A DNA stretch of 32,185 nucleotides from assembly GCA_964503615.1 (NCBI GenBank), contig CAZDBA010000040.1, forward strand, positions 1-32,185, read 5' to 3'. How positions within the stretch are numbered: position 1 is the first letter of the stretch; every line of letters starts with the position of its first letter. This document shows positions 1 through 7,964 of the stretch, in pieces. This stretch comes from CAZDBA01 sp964503615 (GTDB lineage Bacteria; Planctomycetota; Planctomycetia; Pirellulales; Pirellulaceae). A program made the translations under genes and the position numbers. Under the pieces are notes generated by a model, which worked only from the letters and a program-made list of their open reading frames with translations, was not told the DNA's origin and ran no database searches.

Positions 1-74
1 GGCTAAAATGGTAACACCGCAGCGGTAGCAAGGACGCAAGCAAGCTGTTTCCTCGCTAACGCGTCGGGTTTCCA
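1..74. repeat. Dispersed intergenic repeat, copy 1
   Basis: This stretch aligns over its whole length with 13790-13864, and the last 26 bases (49-74, containing CGCTAACGCGTCGGG) are identical. Both copies lie downstream of genes. The motif resembles short intergenic repeats I associate with planctomycete genomes, but I could not search for it. The 5' half is more divergent than the 3' half. Confidence 0.75.
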
Positions 75-125
75 ATTGTGGACTCCTTACGTCCGCTTAC
101 TAAATAAAACTGACCCCATCCACTT

Positions 126-2765
126 TTAGGGGCTCTTTAACCAAACGACCGTCGTTCCTTTTACGCTTTCTCGATTGTTTCGGACTGCGGTTACCTTGAG
201 TGTCATCTGACTAGTAGCCCTCAAGTCCTCCAGTTGGTACACCAACTCCGTTGCTTTGATGTCGGACTGGACAAGTTCGTAGTCGGGTGCGTTTTGGATT
301 GCTCGATAAAGCCTATAGCTTTCCGCGCCAGGGCTCTCGTTCCACCGTAGCGAAATCTTGTTGGCGTCGCGCGTCTCTAACTGAAGACCTGACGGGGCTG
401 GCACAAGAGTAAAATCGACGAGATTTGCAAAGGTGTAGGATTGGCCTTGAGTCGTTTCGATCGTTACCAAGTCGTCGCCGGTGGGCGTAAATTGAACCGT
501 GTTCAGGTCGCCAGTTTCAATTTTGGCCCGTGCGATGTTAGGGTATCTGAATTTCAAGGTGCCTCCCGATTTTGAGAGAACTTCGAAGCGGGTTGCTTTT
601 CCATTCTCCCACACCGCGGAGACTTCGAAATTGCCGCGCGCGAGTAAACCTTTGTAACTGCCTGACGGCCAAGCCGAAGGGATTGCGGTGAGTGGTGAAA
701 CGACGTGATCCTGGCTTTGCATTAGCATCTCAGCAACGCCGGCAGTCGCTCCGTAGTTGGCATCGGCTTGGAACAGTGGGCCACCGCGATGATCGTTAAA
801 CAAGTTGTGCAGAAAATTGCCTTGGAGAAGATCCTGATAGAAGGAGTAGGCTTCGTCGCCATCGTGGACTCGAGCCCAAAAGGCGATCCGTTCGGCACGT
901 GCCCAACCAATACGCGACTTGTTGGTGCGTTTGGTTAAACTGACTTCTACTGCGTCCAGCCACGCAGGCGTCGAGTCGTTGATCAACTGGCCCGGGTACT
1001 GGCCTAGCAGCATCGAAGTGTGGCGGTGGTGCGGGTCGCCTATCTCCCCGTAGTATTCTTCCTCGCGAAACTCTTTGATTTGCCCCGATTTGCCGATCTG
1101 GATTGGATCGAGCAGAGGGAGTTGCTTTTCGAACAGCTGCAAACGTGGATCACTGCGTCCAAGGATCTTGGCCGCGATCAGCGTGTTGTGATGGTTCTCA
1201 TAAAACATCTGTTGGTCGAAAGTCGTGCCGATGGTGTCCCGCTTCTTTTGCTCGGGCGAAGAAGAAGGTTTGGCCAACAACGCCCCATCGATATCCTGGA
1301 CAAACCGCGATGCGAAGTTCGCTTGTTGGTACATCACCGGGTAAACCGTTTCGGCCAGCAGATGTTTGTCGCGTGTGTAATCGTAGTAATCCCAAAACAT
1401 ATGTCCGATCCACGATCCGGTACCGAATCCTGCGATAGGAGATTTTCCAGGCACGTTATAAGGACTTGCCCAGAAAGGACCTGACCAGCCATTGTTGCCG
1501 TTGGGGTCCAATTGAGTAGGGTTGTACTTTTGGATGTATTGAGTGGCGTATTTTCTTTGCCGGGGTTCGAAGGCGATGAAAAAATCAGCATAGGATTCAA
1601 ACAACTCGGGCAAGTTCGCACTGAACACAGGTGCATAGGCCATTTGGACATTGGTGTCGTGGAGATACTGAGACGACCAAGGCGGCCGCGCGTAGACGTT
1701 CCAAATCCCTTGCAGGTTCGGAGGCAGCGTGCCCTTTCGCGAAGAACAAATCAACATGTAGCGGCCAAACTGAAAAGCGAGCTCTTCGAGGTAGCGATCA
1801 TGATCACCACCCGGATAGGCATCAACGATTTTATCGGTGGTCGCATTCGGAAGTGCGCCGCCCAAGTCCAACCGAACACGATCAAACAGCGTTTGGTAAT
1901 CGGCCTGATGAGCTGCTTTCAGCTCCGCATAAGTTTTCGCCGCCGCACTAGTGATGTACTGTGAAACTTTCTCATGAGGGGCCGGGAACTCGGCAAGTTT
2001 TTTCTCGGGTTGTTTTTCCAAAAAGACTTGGGGATCGATTTGATAGTTGGTACCAACTGCGATAAGGATCACGGCACTGTCGGCACCGGTGACCTTGATG
2101 GTTCCCAGTTCCGGATTTGCTTCCAGCGTTCCACCGTCGGGGATCACTTTGAATTGCCCCTCAAATAGGATTTTGTAATGGATCATTTCACCAGACAGCG
2201 TCACGGTATCATCGGCGGCTTTTACCGTTCCGGTTTTGCCTTCGCCAACAAACGGAATAGTAGGGCGGAGGGTGAACGAAAGAGCTGCTTCCTGCGAGGC
2301 GGACAGTTGGACGACCATCACCTTGTCAGGATAGCTGGTGAAATATTCACGGCGGTATTGAATGTCGCCCTTGGTGTATTCGACGAACGAAAGTCCAGCA
2401 TTGAGATCGAGTGCGCGTTTGTACTGGCTAACACTGCCATGATCAAAATCGAGGTAAACTTCGGCAAAGTTATTCAGTCCCCTTCGATTCAGCCCACGGT
2501 CCTTACCCGAGTCGTAAAGGCTGTTTTCGGTGATCTGAAAACGCTCGGTATCGATGCCACCAAACACATTGACGCCCATGTACCCGTTTCCAAGTGGAAG
2601 CGAATCGTTGACCCACCCAAGGTCGCTGTCGGGAGCCGGTTTGTCGTATTGCAGGATTAGCGGTTTGGCTTGGAAGGGGTCGACCGTGGTTTGCGCTACG
2701 GTTCCATCAACGAATATCCAGAGACTGAGTAGAAGGAGAGATGCAAGAATAGAAAAAGGTTTCAT
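126..2765 (-). CDS. Exported GH95-family alpha-L-fucosidase-like glycoside hydrolase
   Basis: This is an 879-residue exported enzyme predicted to cleave terminal alpha-L-fucose or a related sugar from polysaccharides. The ATG at 2765 begins a clear signal peptide (MKPFSILASLLLLSLW, cleavage near VAQ). A TTG four codons upstream is the only longer option. The N-terminal GH95 beta domain is seen in LPLGNGYMGVNVFGG. The central alpha/alpha barrel has LQGIWN, DTNVQM (about residue 370), the acid-region motif QIKEFREE, and QADANYGATAGVAEM near residue 690. In the Bifidobacterium AfcA enzyme, as I remember it, the first motif is N-x-N with both Asn important. Here the first Asn is Asp, while the second Asn and the distal Glu and Asp are kept. 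The last 90 residues look like a fibronectin type III module. Substrate could differ from fucose. It is the last of three minus-strand genes here and probably stands alone. Confidence 0.88.
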   Translation of the reverse strand: MKPFSILASLLLLSLWIFVDGTVAQTTVDPFQAKPLILQYDKPAPDSDLGWVNDSLPLGNGYMGVNVFGGIDTERFQITENSLYDSGKDRGLNRRGLNNFAEVYLDFDHGSVSQYKRALDLNAGLSFVEYTKGDIQYRREYFTSYPDKVMVVQLSASQEAALSFTLRPTIPFVGEGKTGTVKAADDTVTLSGEMIHYKILFEGQFKVIPDGGTLEANPELGTIKVTGADSAVILIAVGTNYQIDPQVFLEKQPEKKLAEFPAPHEKVSQYITSAAAKTYAELKAAHQADYQTLFDRVRLDLGGALPNATTDKIVDAYPGGDHDRYLEELAFQFGRYMLICSSRKGTLPPNLQGIWNVYARPPWSSQYLHDTNVQMAYAPVFSANLPELFESYADFFIAFEPRQRKYATQYIQKYNPTQLDPNGNNGWSGPFWASPYNVPGKSPIAGFGTGSWIGHMFWDYYDYTRDKHLLAETVYPVMYQQANFASRFVQDIDGALLAKPSSSPEQKKRDTIGTTFDQQMFYENHHNTLIAAKILGRSDPRLQLFEKQLPLLDPIQIGKSGQIKEFREEEYYGEIGDPHHRHTSMLLGQYPGQLINDSTPAWLDAVEVSLTKRTNKSRIGWARAERIAFWARVHDGDEAYSFYQDLLQGNFLHNLFNDHRGGPLFQADANYGATAGVAEMLMQSQDHVVSPLTAIPSAWPSGSYKGLLARGNFEVSAVWENGKATRFEVLSKSGGTLKFRYPNIARAKIETGDLNTVQFTPTGDDLVTIETTQGQSYTFANLVDFTLVPAPSGLQLETRDANKISLRWNESPGAESYRLYRAIQNAPDYELVQSDIKATELVYQLEDLRATSQMTLKVTAVRNNRESVKGTTVVWLKSP

Positions 2766-2912
2766 AGAGTGGATCAACAGAGAATATTGCGTATTGAATT
2801 AATGAATTAATGATGCGCGCAGCTTCATTTTATTCTCGTGTACAAGAGTAAGAACGCTCAGAGCCTATCTAGAAAGGACTTCTGGCAAAGTCCGCTACGG
2901 TAGGACAGACGA

Positions 2913-4445
2913 TCATCGACCTCTTCTTGGGCGACGTTCATTTCGGCCTCCGCCAGGCCGAGCGCCACTAGGTTTGCCTTCGGCACGCGGTCCGCCTTCA
3001 CGACCACGTCGTTCGCCATTGTTGCCGCCACGGTCTCCTCGACCAGGCCGTTGATCGATTTCACCATCGGCGTCGCGATCCTCGCCGTAAGGGATTTCCG
3101 TTTGGGCTTCGATTCCCTGACGTTTACCTTGTCTCACGTGGAGGTTGTAGGTTTTTCGCTGCTCGCTCTTGGCAAATTTTTCGTTGTCAGCCAACAAAGC
3201 AGCCTTTATCTCTTCAAGCGTCGAATCGAGTGACAACTCACTTACGATCGTTCCGTCCTGACCATACTTGCCGGATCGAATCACATTGATTGCCGGGTTC
3301 GATGTGGAACCATTAATCGAATCCCCCCAATCTTTGTCACCCTCGCCCGCCAAATCAAGATGAAAACGACCGATGATCTCCTCGTCTGAAAACAGCTTCT
3401 CAAGCACAGGCGAAACCTCTTCGATGGCGGGACTGTCCGCATTCACGAACACCAGCAGGCGCTGGTCAGCCGACGCAACATTCAACGCTTGTGTAAACGA
3501 GAGGAAGTCTTGTAGCCCCGCGCTTTGCTGATTTTCTGCCACCGGATACCTTTTTGCAATACGAAACATTTCATCGATAATCTCGTCGTTGTCAAATTTG
3601 TCTCTGCCTCCAAGCACTTGCCCAGGCGAGCGACCCGACCGGGACAGTCGCCGCTTTCCCTGCGGATCAAAAATGCAGAAAGCAGTATTGGCGTACACTC
3701 CATTTAAAATCGAACGAATCAGTTCTTCATTCTCTTCGTTTTCGTAGGTCTCAATGCGAACACAAACAAAGGAACGAGATGCTTCAATAAAATCTGGCGT
3801 CGAGAACAAACTGTTCTGTGTATTTGAGTAGCCCGGTCAGAAAACGCCTGGTACCCCAGAACACTGAGCCGCCGCTGACATGAAAAAGATGGGACGATTC
3901 GAACGCTTCGCTTCAGCCAGTGCCGTGTCCCATGTTACGTACCAAGCAACTCCTTGCTCTCCAATCGGCTGCGGGTTTTGCTCAACCTGAAGTCTGCCTC
4001 GATTGCCTCCTCTACCGCCTGAGTTTTGCGCCGCTCCCGCTGTGGCAAGTAGCTTCTTCGCGTCGTCTCCATCGAAGGTTGCTCCCTGAGTGATCCACTG
4101 CTTAAGCGTTTCCAGCTCACCGTCGCTAACTTCCAAACCGCCTTTAGGCATTTCTCCCGATTCGATCATCTCAATAAAGCTACTGGCAGCCGGATCGTTG
4201 GGTGTGATCGAACCACTGTCCATCAAAGCTTCGTACGATGCGATTCCGTAGCGGCCTCTGGCGTTGGTTACATGGCAGTTTCCACATTTCTCGACGATGA
4301 TGGGGGCAACATCTTTCGAAAAGCTAACGGCCTCAGGTTTCGCAGCTTGATTGCCGTTTTCCTGCTCGTCTTGGGCCAAGCCGTTTGAGAAGCTGAGGCA
4401 GATGATCGCAAAAGAGATGCCTGCCATTTTGTACGAATTGAACAT
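2913..4445 (-). CDS. Selenoprotein: planctomycete cytochrome c domain fused to thioredoxin-like domain (UGA at 3837-3839 read as Sec)
   Basis: This is one 510-residue exported protein interrupted by a single in-frame TGA at 3839-3837 (Sec203). The frame is the same on both sides, with only nine codons (PGYSNTQNS) before the next possible start, TTG at 3809. The ATG at 4445 is preceded by AGGA at 4451-4454. A longer start at 4472 lacks a well-placed site. Order of parts: signal peptide; planctomycete cytochrome c domain with CGNCH (Cys54, Cys57, His58) and a later MPKGG that may supply the heme Met; a Gly/Arg linker; a thioredoxin-like domain beginning WYVTWDTALAEAKRSNRPIF, then C-S-G-V-P-G-V-F-U-P-G-Y, and FVCVRIETYE; finally an Arg/Gly-rich tail. 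A hairpin 25 nt after the UGA fits a SECIS. Family knowledge: thioredoxin-like domains with this 'D-ALAEAKRSNRPI' helix handle thiol chemistry. The substrate is unknown. Alternatives are a nonsense mutation or a sequencing error, but the downstream 298 codons are intact and conserved-looking. The two other UGA genes in this window strengthen the Sec reading. Confidence 0.82.
3803..3817 (-). promoter_or_regulatory. Candidate bacterial SECIS hairpin after UGA of the cytochrome/thioredoxin gene
   Basis: On the minus strand the message reads AGAACA-GUU-UGUUCU: a perfect 6-bp stem with a three-base loop that starts with G. The loop starts 25 nt after the UGA at 3837, inside the 16-37 nt range I recall for bacterial SECIS elements. 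It lies within the coding sequence, as bacterial SECIS elements do. The small loop is a weakness. Confidence 0.55.
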
Positions 4446-4755
4446 GGTTTTCCTAAAAAATTTGATATCCATTCAACTAATACCTAGCACGTCGTGTTCT
4501 GGGCTTTAGGACAAGATTCTCGCTTTTTTCGAAAAAAAGATATTCAATCGGACCTCAGCGGCCTCTATCGCTTCTAAATTTGCAACTTGGAACACTCGAT
4601 CGATTAGCGATGAGCTAAAAGTGCTGGAGGTGCGCCCATAGTTTCTGGGCCGCAGATGGACCCAGATAAACACGGATGACATCTTCGTTTTCATCTGTGT
4701 TCATTTGCGTTTATCTGTGGTTTCTTTCTCACCGGGAATTAAGCGCAGTAACTGG
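4446..4755. other. Intergenic region, no gene
   Basis: This spacer separates two minus-strand genes. It holds the long hairpin repeat at 4650-4720 and the ribosome-binding sequence AGGA (4451-4454) for the cytochrome gene. A 62-codon ORF across 4506-4694 overlaps the repeat and has no recognisable protein features, so I do not call it. Confidence 0.6.
4650..4720. repeat. Long imperfect inverted repeat of 'CAGATxxAC' units (possible terminator)
   Basis: Arms 4650-4679 and 4691-4720 are inverted copies matching at 23 of 30 positions, around an 11-nt loop. Six of the seven differences are G/A, so they would be G-U wobbles if the plus strand were transcribed. The seventh would be an A-C mismatch. 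Each arm is itself built from about 10-12-nt repeats (CAGATGGACC, CAGATAAACA). The 'CTGTGTTCAT...TTATCTGTGG' type sequence is, from memory, a widespread intergenic repeat in several phyla. It sits just after the minus-strand gene ending at 4756 and could act as a terminator or mRNA stabiliser. Confidence 0.7.
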
Positions 4756-5358
4756 CTACTCTTGGGCTTCGAGCAGTTCGGCGAGTTCTTCTTCTGACAG
4801 CTTTTCGATTTCTCCGAATAGGTGACCTCCAACTTCATCGTGCGACCAAGTACCAGAGTATTTTCCATTTCGGATTAACACTCTTGCGTCGAAGGTTCCT
4901 AATGTCGGTACTAGCATCTTGTTAACCGTTATCACCGGTGTCTCATCGGCCCATTTGATCTCCAATGGCAGTGGCATGGTCAAGTCGTTTTTACCGTATT
5001 TGATACGGGCAACCAGTTTCCAGTAATCACCCTCCTCCATTTTTTCGGCGCTGAGAATGTAATACTCCTCCTGCGTTAGTTCACCCATCTCTTTATTGGA
5101 AATAGTGAATTGGCCAGTCCACTTGGTGCCCGTTAGATATTTTGCGAGCCGGTCGTAGAGAGCCTGAACTTCGTCGTCGGTGGCTTGCTCCTCTTCAGAT
5201 TGCTGTGCAGCAGGTGCCGCGTCGTTATGTTTCAAGCTCGTTTCGGACTGTTGCTTGTTTGCTGGCCGAATCTCCTGCGCCACCAACTGAGCCGAAAAGA
5301 CGATCGTTATCAAAACGGTAAAAGAGATAATACCAGTCGCGAATAAGTTCGTTTTCAT
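4756..5358 (-). CDS. Exported protein of unknown function
   Basis: This 200-residue protein starts best at the ATG at 5358 (MKTNLFATGIISFTVLITIVFSAQLVAQ), which gives a complete Sec signal peptide. The frame stays open to an upstream start at 5415, but that would add 19 residues before the signal. A polar, Gln/Glu-rich linker is followed by a compact beta-rich domain (TKWTGQFTISN, YWKLVARIKYG, VLIRNGKYSGTWSH) and an acidic Glu-rich end. No cysteine, catalytic motif or family was recognised. The gene is followed by the hairpin repeat at 4650-4720 and faces a divergent gene at 5676. Confidence 0.75.
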   Translation of the reverse strand: MKTNLFATGIISFTVLITIVFSAQLVAQEIRPANKQQSETSLKHNDAAPAAQQSEEEQATDDEVQALYDRLAKYLTGTKWTGQFTISNKEMGELTQEEYYILSAEKMEEGDYWKLVARIKYGKNDLTMPLPLEIKWADETPVITVNKMLVPTLGTFDARVLIRNGKYSGTWSHDEVGGHLFGEIEKLSEEELAELLEAQE

Positions 5359-5675
5359 AGTTCGATTCCGTAGATCTTCGGTGTTTTTACCAGGTGTATT
5401 GTAAGTTGCCAGCAATGGAACGCTGCCATTTTATCTGACGTTCCACCGCAGCGCTTATGCTAAAGCGTAAGGTAGCTCTCCTCGCAATTTTGCAGTTCAG
5501 ACTGGCATTGTCAAAACTGCGGTAGACCCGTAATCTACGCATCTTGAATAGGTTCAGGTCGGAAACAGCGGTTTTGGCGAGTTTTCAATCGTCTTTGGAA
5601 CGGAGTCCGACCCGGAAATAGCAGGTGAAGCGACCTAATATTTCCGTAAGTCTACTTTCACGCTCAAAGGAGTGC
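5359..5675. promoter_or_regulatory. Divergent intergenic region with inverted repeats
   Basis: This is a shared upstream region for genes at 5358 (minus) and 5676 (plus). It has a perfect 7-bp inverted repeat, TGGAACG at 5416-5422 and CGTTCCA at 5439-5445, separated by 16 nt. A short palindrome CGCTT/AAGCG lies at 5452-5467, and GCAGTT/AACTGC arms at 5492-5497 and 5515-5520. These could be operator sites or transcript hairpins. No convincing -35/-10 pair was found. Confidence 0.35.
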
Positions 5676-6431
5676 ATGCGCGTGTTTGTCACAGCATCTA
5701 CAAATTGTTTTTCCCATCTTCCCAGCAGCGAAGCGATCGAGAAGCTCGCCGACTTGCAGTTCTCCAGTATCGAAATGGTGATCAGTAATGACAGTAATCA
5801 TCTTACACCCCAGCTAATCATGGAAGACTTCGACGCCGCTTGTGCTGTGATCCGCACAACGCGTCGATTGGATGTTGTTGGTTTGTCGCTGGACGTTGAT
5901 GTTGAACAACCGGGCTTTCTCGAGCTTTTCACAACGACTTGTAAATTGGCCAAGGCGACTAAGGTCGTTACGATCACTGTTCCCAGTGGTCAACACGGTA
6001 CGCCATTCAATGAAGAGGTGGAACGCTGTAAGGAAATGGTTGAGATTGCCCAAAAACATGGCGTTCGTGTTGGAATCCGCAGCAAGACTGATCACTTGTC
6101 CGGCGATCCCGATACCGTTTCTGTAATTTGCAAACATGTTAAGGGGCTTGGTCTGGGAGTCGATCCAAGTCATTACATTTATGAGCGAGAAACACCAGCC
6201 AATTACGATGGCCTGTTGCAATACGTCACCAACGTTTACTTAAGAGATTCCACAAAAGAAAAACTCCAAGTCCGAGTAGGGCAGGGGATTATCGATTACA
6301 ACAAATTGATCAACCAACTTGGCAAAGTCAGTTACCAACGAGCGTTGGTTGTTGACATTCCGGTACAGGACGATGTTGACCACATGGGCGAGATGCGAAA
6401 GATGCGACTGTTGCTGGAAAGCCTTCTGTAG
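5676..6431 (+). CDS. Sugar phosphate isomerase/epimerase-like TIM-barrel protein
   Basis: This 251-residue cytoplasmic protein resembles the xylose-isomerase-like/AP-endonuclease 2 TIM-barrel superfamily. The barrel can be followed from MRVFVTASTNCF through VVGLSLDV, VVTITVPSGQHG, GVRVGIRSKTDHL, LGLGVDPSHYIY, VTNVYLRDSTKEK and ALVVDIP. Acidic and His residues at strand ends (Asp in VDPSH, His, Asp in LRD) are placed as metal ligands are in this fold, but the specific substrate cannot be told. I chose the ATG at 5676 because AAGGAG lies at 5667-5672 (spacing a short 3 nt) and because the first beta strand starts there. A GTG at 5625 would add 17 residues. The gene ends 38 nt before a strong terminator and converges on the SUMF-domain gene. 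Confidence 0.78.
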   Translation: MRVFVTASTNCFSHLPSSEAIEKLADLQFSSIEMVISNDSNHLTPQLIMEDFDAACAVIRTTRRLDVVGLSLDVDVEQPGFLELFTTTCKLAKATKVVTITVPSGQHGTPFNEEVERCKEMVEIAQKHGVRVGIRSKTDHLSGDPDTVSVICKHVKGLGLGVDPSHYIYERETPANYDGLLQYVTNVYLRDSTKEKLQVRVGQGIIDYNKLINQLGKVSYQRALVVDIPVQDDVDHMGEMRKMRLLLESLL

Positions 6432-6466
6432 AATCCATTGCCGGTTGGCCAACTATTACCAAACAG

Positions 6467-6500
6467 AAAGGGACAGCAATAATTTGCTGTCCCTTTTTTT
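6467..6500 (+). terminator. Rho-independent terminator
   Basis: A perfect 10-bp stem, GGGACAGCAA (6470-6479) with TTGCTGTCCC (6484-6493) and loop TAAT, is followed by seven Ts. It lies just after the TIM-barrel gene, in the gap between two convergent genes. Confidence 0.93.
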
Positions 6501-6538
6501 GGTTCTTCCGGGCGAATCCCACTACCTATGAACTGTCA

Positions 6539-7822
6539 CTATTCCCTGGGAAGGGCTTTGATTGCTTTGGGAAGGTCAGGATCAACAATTCCGAGCGAGC
6601 CACGTCCGTTTTCCAGGATTCGGTTCTCAGCATCTTCGGTAATCTCTTCGATATCTGCTGACCAATATGTCTCCTTAACCTCACGAGATTCTGGTGCCTG
6701 CAAAGGTCGCATAATGCGGAACCCGATCCCCAATGCGGGCGAATCGGTGTACCACCAAGGGCTTTGCGGAATGTTTGGATCTTCGATCTTCCACTCTTCG
6801 TCATCTGATTTTTGTCGAGCCGCGCTGCGACAGTCCTCGGCTTCCAGCTCAAAACTTCCTCCGCGGCAAACACGAGGATAAAGTTTTGTAGGCTTGAGAA
6901 ATGCTTCCTGGGTAGTCGAGACTTCTTTGTCTTTCATACGTGCGTATCCGTCCTCCGAATATTCATCGAGCACCCATTCGCTGACGTTACCGTACATATC
7001 GTACAGCCCAAACGGGTTTGGCTTTTTCGTTCCCACTTTTTGCCGATAGTCATCTGCGTTCTCGTAGTACCAAGCGTGCTCTTTCAGCAATTTTACATCG
7101 TCGCCAAAGTAGTAAGTCGTTGTCGTACCAGCTCGGCAAGCGTATTCCCATTCTGCTTCGGTTGGCAGACGGTAGAAGTCATCGATCAACAAACTAAGAA
7201 ACTTCGTATATTGTTTCGCGGCGAACTGAGTAATCGTCGCAGCCGGTTGATCGGGGGCTTGGCCAGCGTCGTAGGTAAAGCTTGGATCGTACAAAGCGGA
7301 CGGCGCGGTTAATGCGTCGATTTGAGGCTTCTCTTTGTTGACGACTCTCTGGTTTTGTCGTTGAAACCTTTTGAAGATCTTTTCCAAACTCATGTACATC
7401 TTGTACTCGGCCCAAGTCACTTCATGTTTACCCATCCAAAACGGTTCGACAGCGACTTTCACTTGTGGGCCTTCATCGTCACGATGTCCCGCTTCGCCCT
7501 TAGGGCTACCCATCATGAATTCGCCACCGGGAATCGGGATCATTTCGAACGTGACTTCGGAGCCCGGGATTGTCGCAGTGTAGGGCACCATGAATCCGCC
7601 TTCGATCGCCACCGAAGGACCCGACTCCGGCTTTTCCTTTGCAAATCCAGGTTTGGAAAAGTCAATTTCAACAGCAGATTTACTGTCAGCGCTGGACTCG
7701 CGGGGATCGGCCATCTCTTTCTGAGTTTCACTGTTTGCTTTGGGGGAGTCAACTTCCTGAGCGCTACAACCCTGACTACAAAGAAAAGCTAGTGCCAAGA
7801 ATATCGAAAATGAATATTTCAC
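6539..7822 (-). CDS. Lipoprotein with sulfatase-modifying-factor (FGE-sulfatase) domain
   Basis: This is a 427-residue predicted lipoprotein. The GTG at 7822 is the best start: AGGA (7829-7832) sits 6 nt upstream, and it begins directly with a lipoprotein signal (VKYSFSIFLALAFLCSQGC, with the final Cys as the lipidation site). The longer open frame upstream adds a non-signal-like extension. A polar linker leads to the SUMF1/FGE domain with its landmarks: MIPIPGGEFMMGSP, HEVTWAEY, YRLPTEAEWEYACRAGT, NPFGLYDMYGNVSEWV, RVCRGGSF and LGIGFRI. True formylglycine-generating enzymes carry an active-site Cys pair in the C-terminal part. Here that region reads CRSAARQ without a pair, so it is more likely a binding or scaffold member of the family. 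Such proteins are abundant in planctomycetes. Function remains unassigned. Confidence 0.88.
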   Translation of the reverse strand: MKYSFSIFLALAFLCSQGCSAQEVDSPKANSETQKEMADPRESSADSKSAVEIDFSKPGFAKEKPESGPSVAIEGGFMVPYTATIPGSEVTFEMIPIPGGEFMMGSPKGEAGHRDDEGPQVKVAVEPFWMGKHEVTWAEYKMYMSLEKIFKRFQRQNQRVVNKEKPQIDALTAPSALYDPSFTYDAGQAPDQPAATITQFAAKQYTKFLSLLIDDFYRLPTEAEWEYACRAGTTTTYYFGDDVKLLKEHAWYYENADDYRQKVGTKKPNPFGLYDMYGNVSEWVLDEYSEDGYARMKDKEVSTTQEAFLKPTKLYPRVCRGGSFELEAEDCRSAARQKSDDEEWKIEDPNIPQSPWWYTDSPALGIGFRIMRPLQAPESREVKETYWSADIEEITEDAENRILENGRGSLGIVDPDLPKAIKALPRE

Positions 7823-7828
7823 GTGTGT

Positions 7829-7832
7829 TCCT
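7829..7832 (-). promoter_or_regulatory. Ribosome binding site fixing a GTG start
   Basis: AGGA on the minus strand lies 6 nt before the GTG at 7822 and decides the start of the SUMF-domain lipoprotein, whose lipoprotein signal begins exactly there. Confidence 0.6.
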
Positions 7833-7964
7833 ATATCGTTTCTAATCGAGACGCGATTGCTGTTTCGCTTCGAAATACTAAATGTACGAGTTACCGTCTC
7901 TTTGAGGCATCCGTTTACGACCAACACTATAAACCCAACAGACCAGCCGACGTTTCGTAAATTC

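Noticed and set aside
1020..2660. Plus-strand ORFs opposite the GH95 gene (and similar ones opposite the RND pump)
   Set aside because: They are antisense shadows of real genes, with unnatural composition and no family features.
2913..3809. Separate gene starting at TTG 3809
   Set aside because: It is in the same frame as the gene ending at 3837, begins inside a thioredoxin-like domain, has no signal peptide, and is best read as the continuation past UGA.
4506..4694. 62-codon minus-strand ORF
   Set aside because: It overlaps the inverted repeat, has no start signal and no protein-like features.
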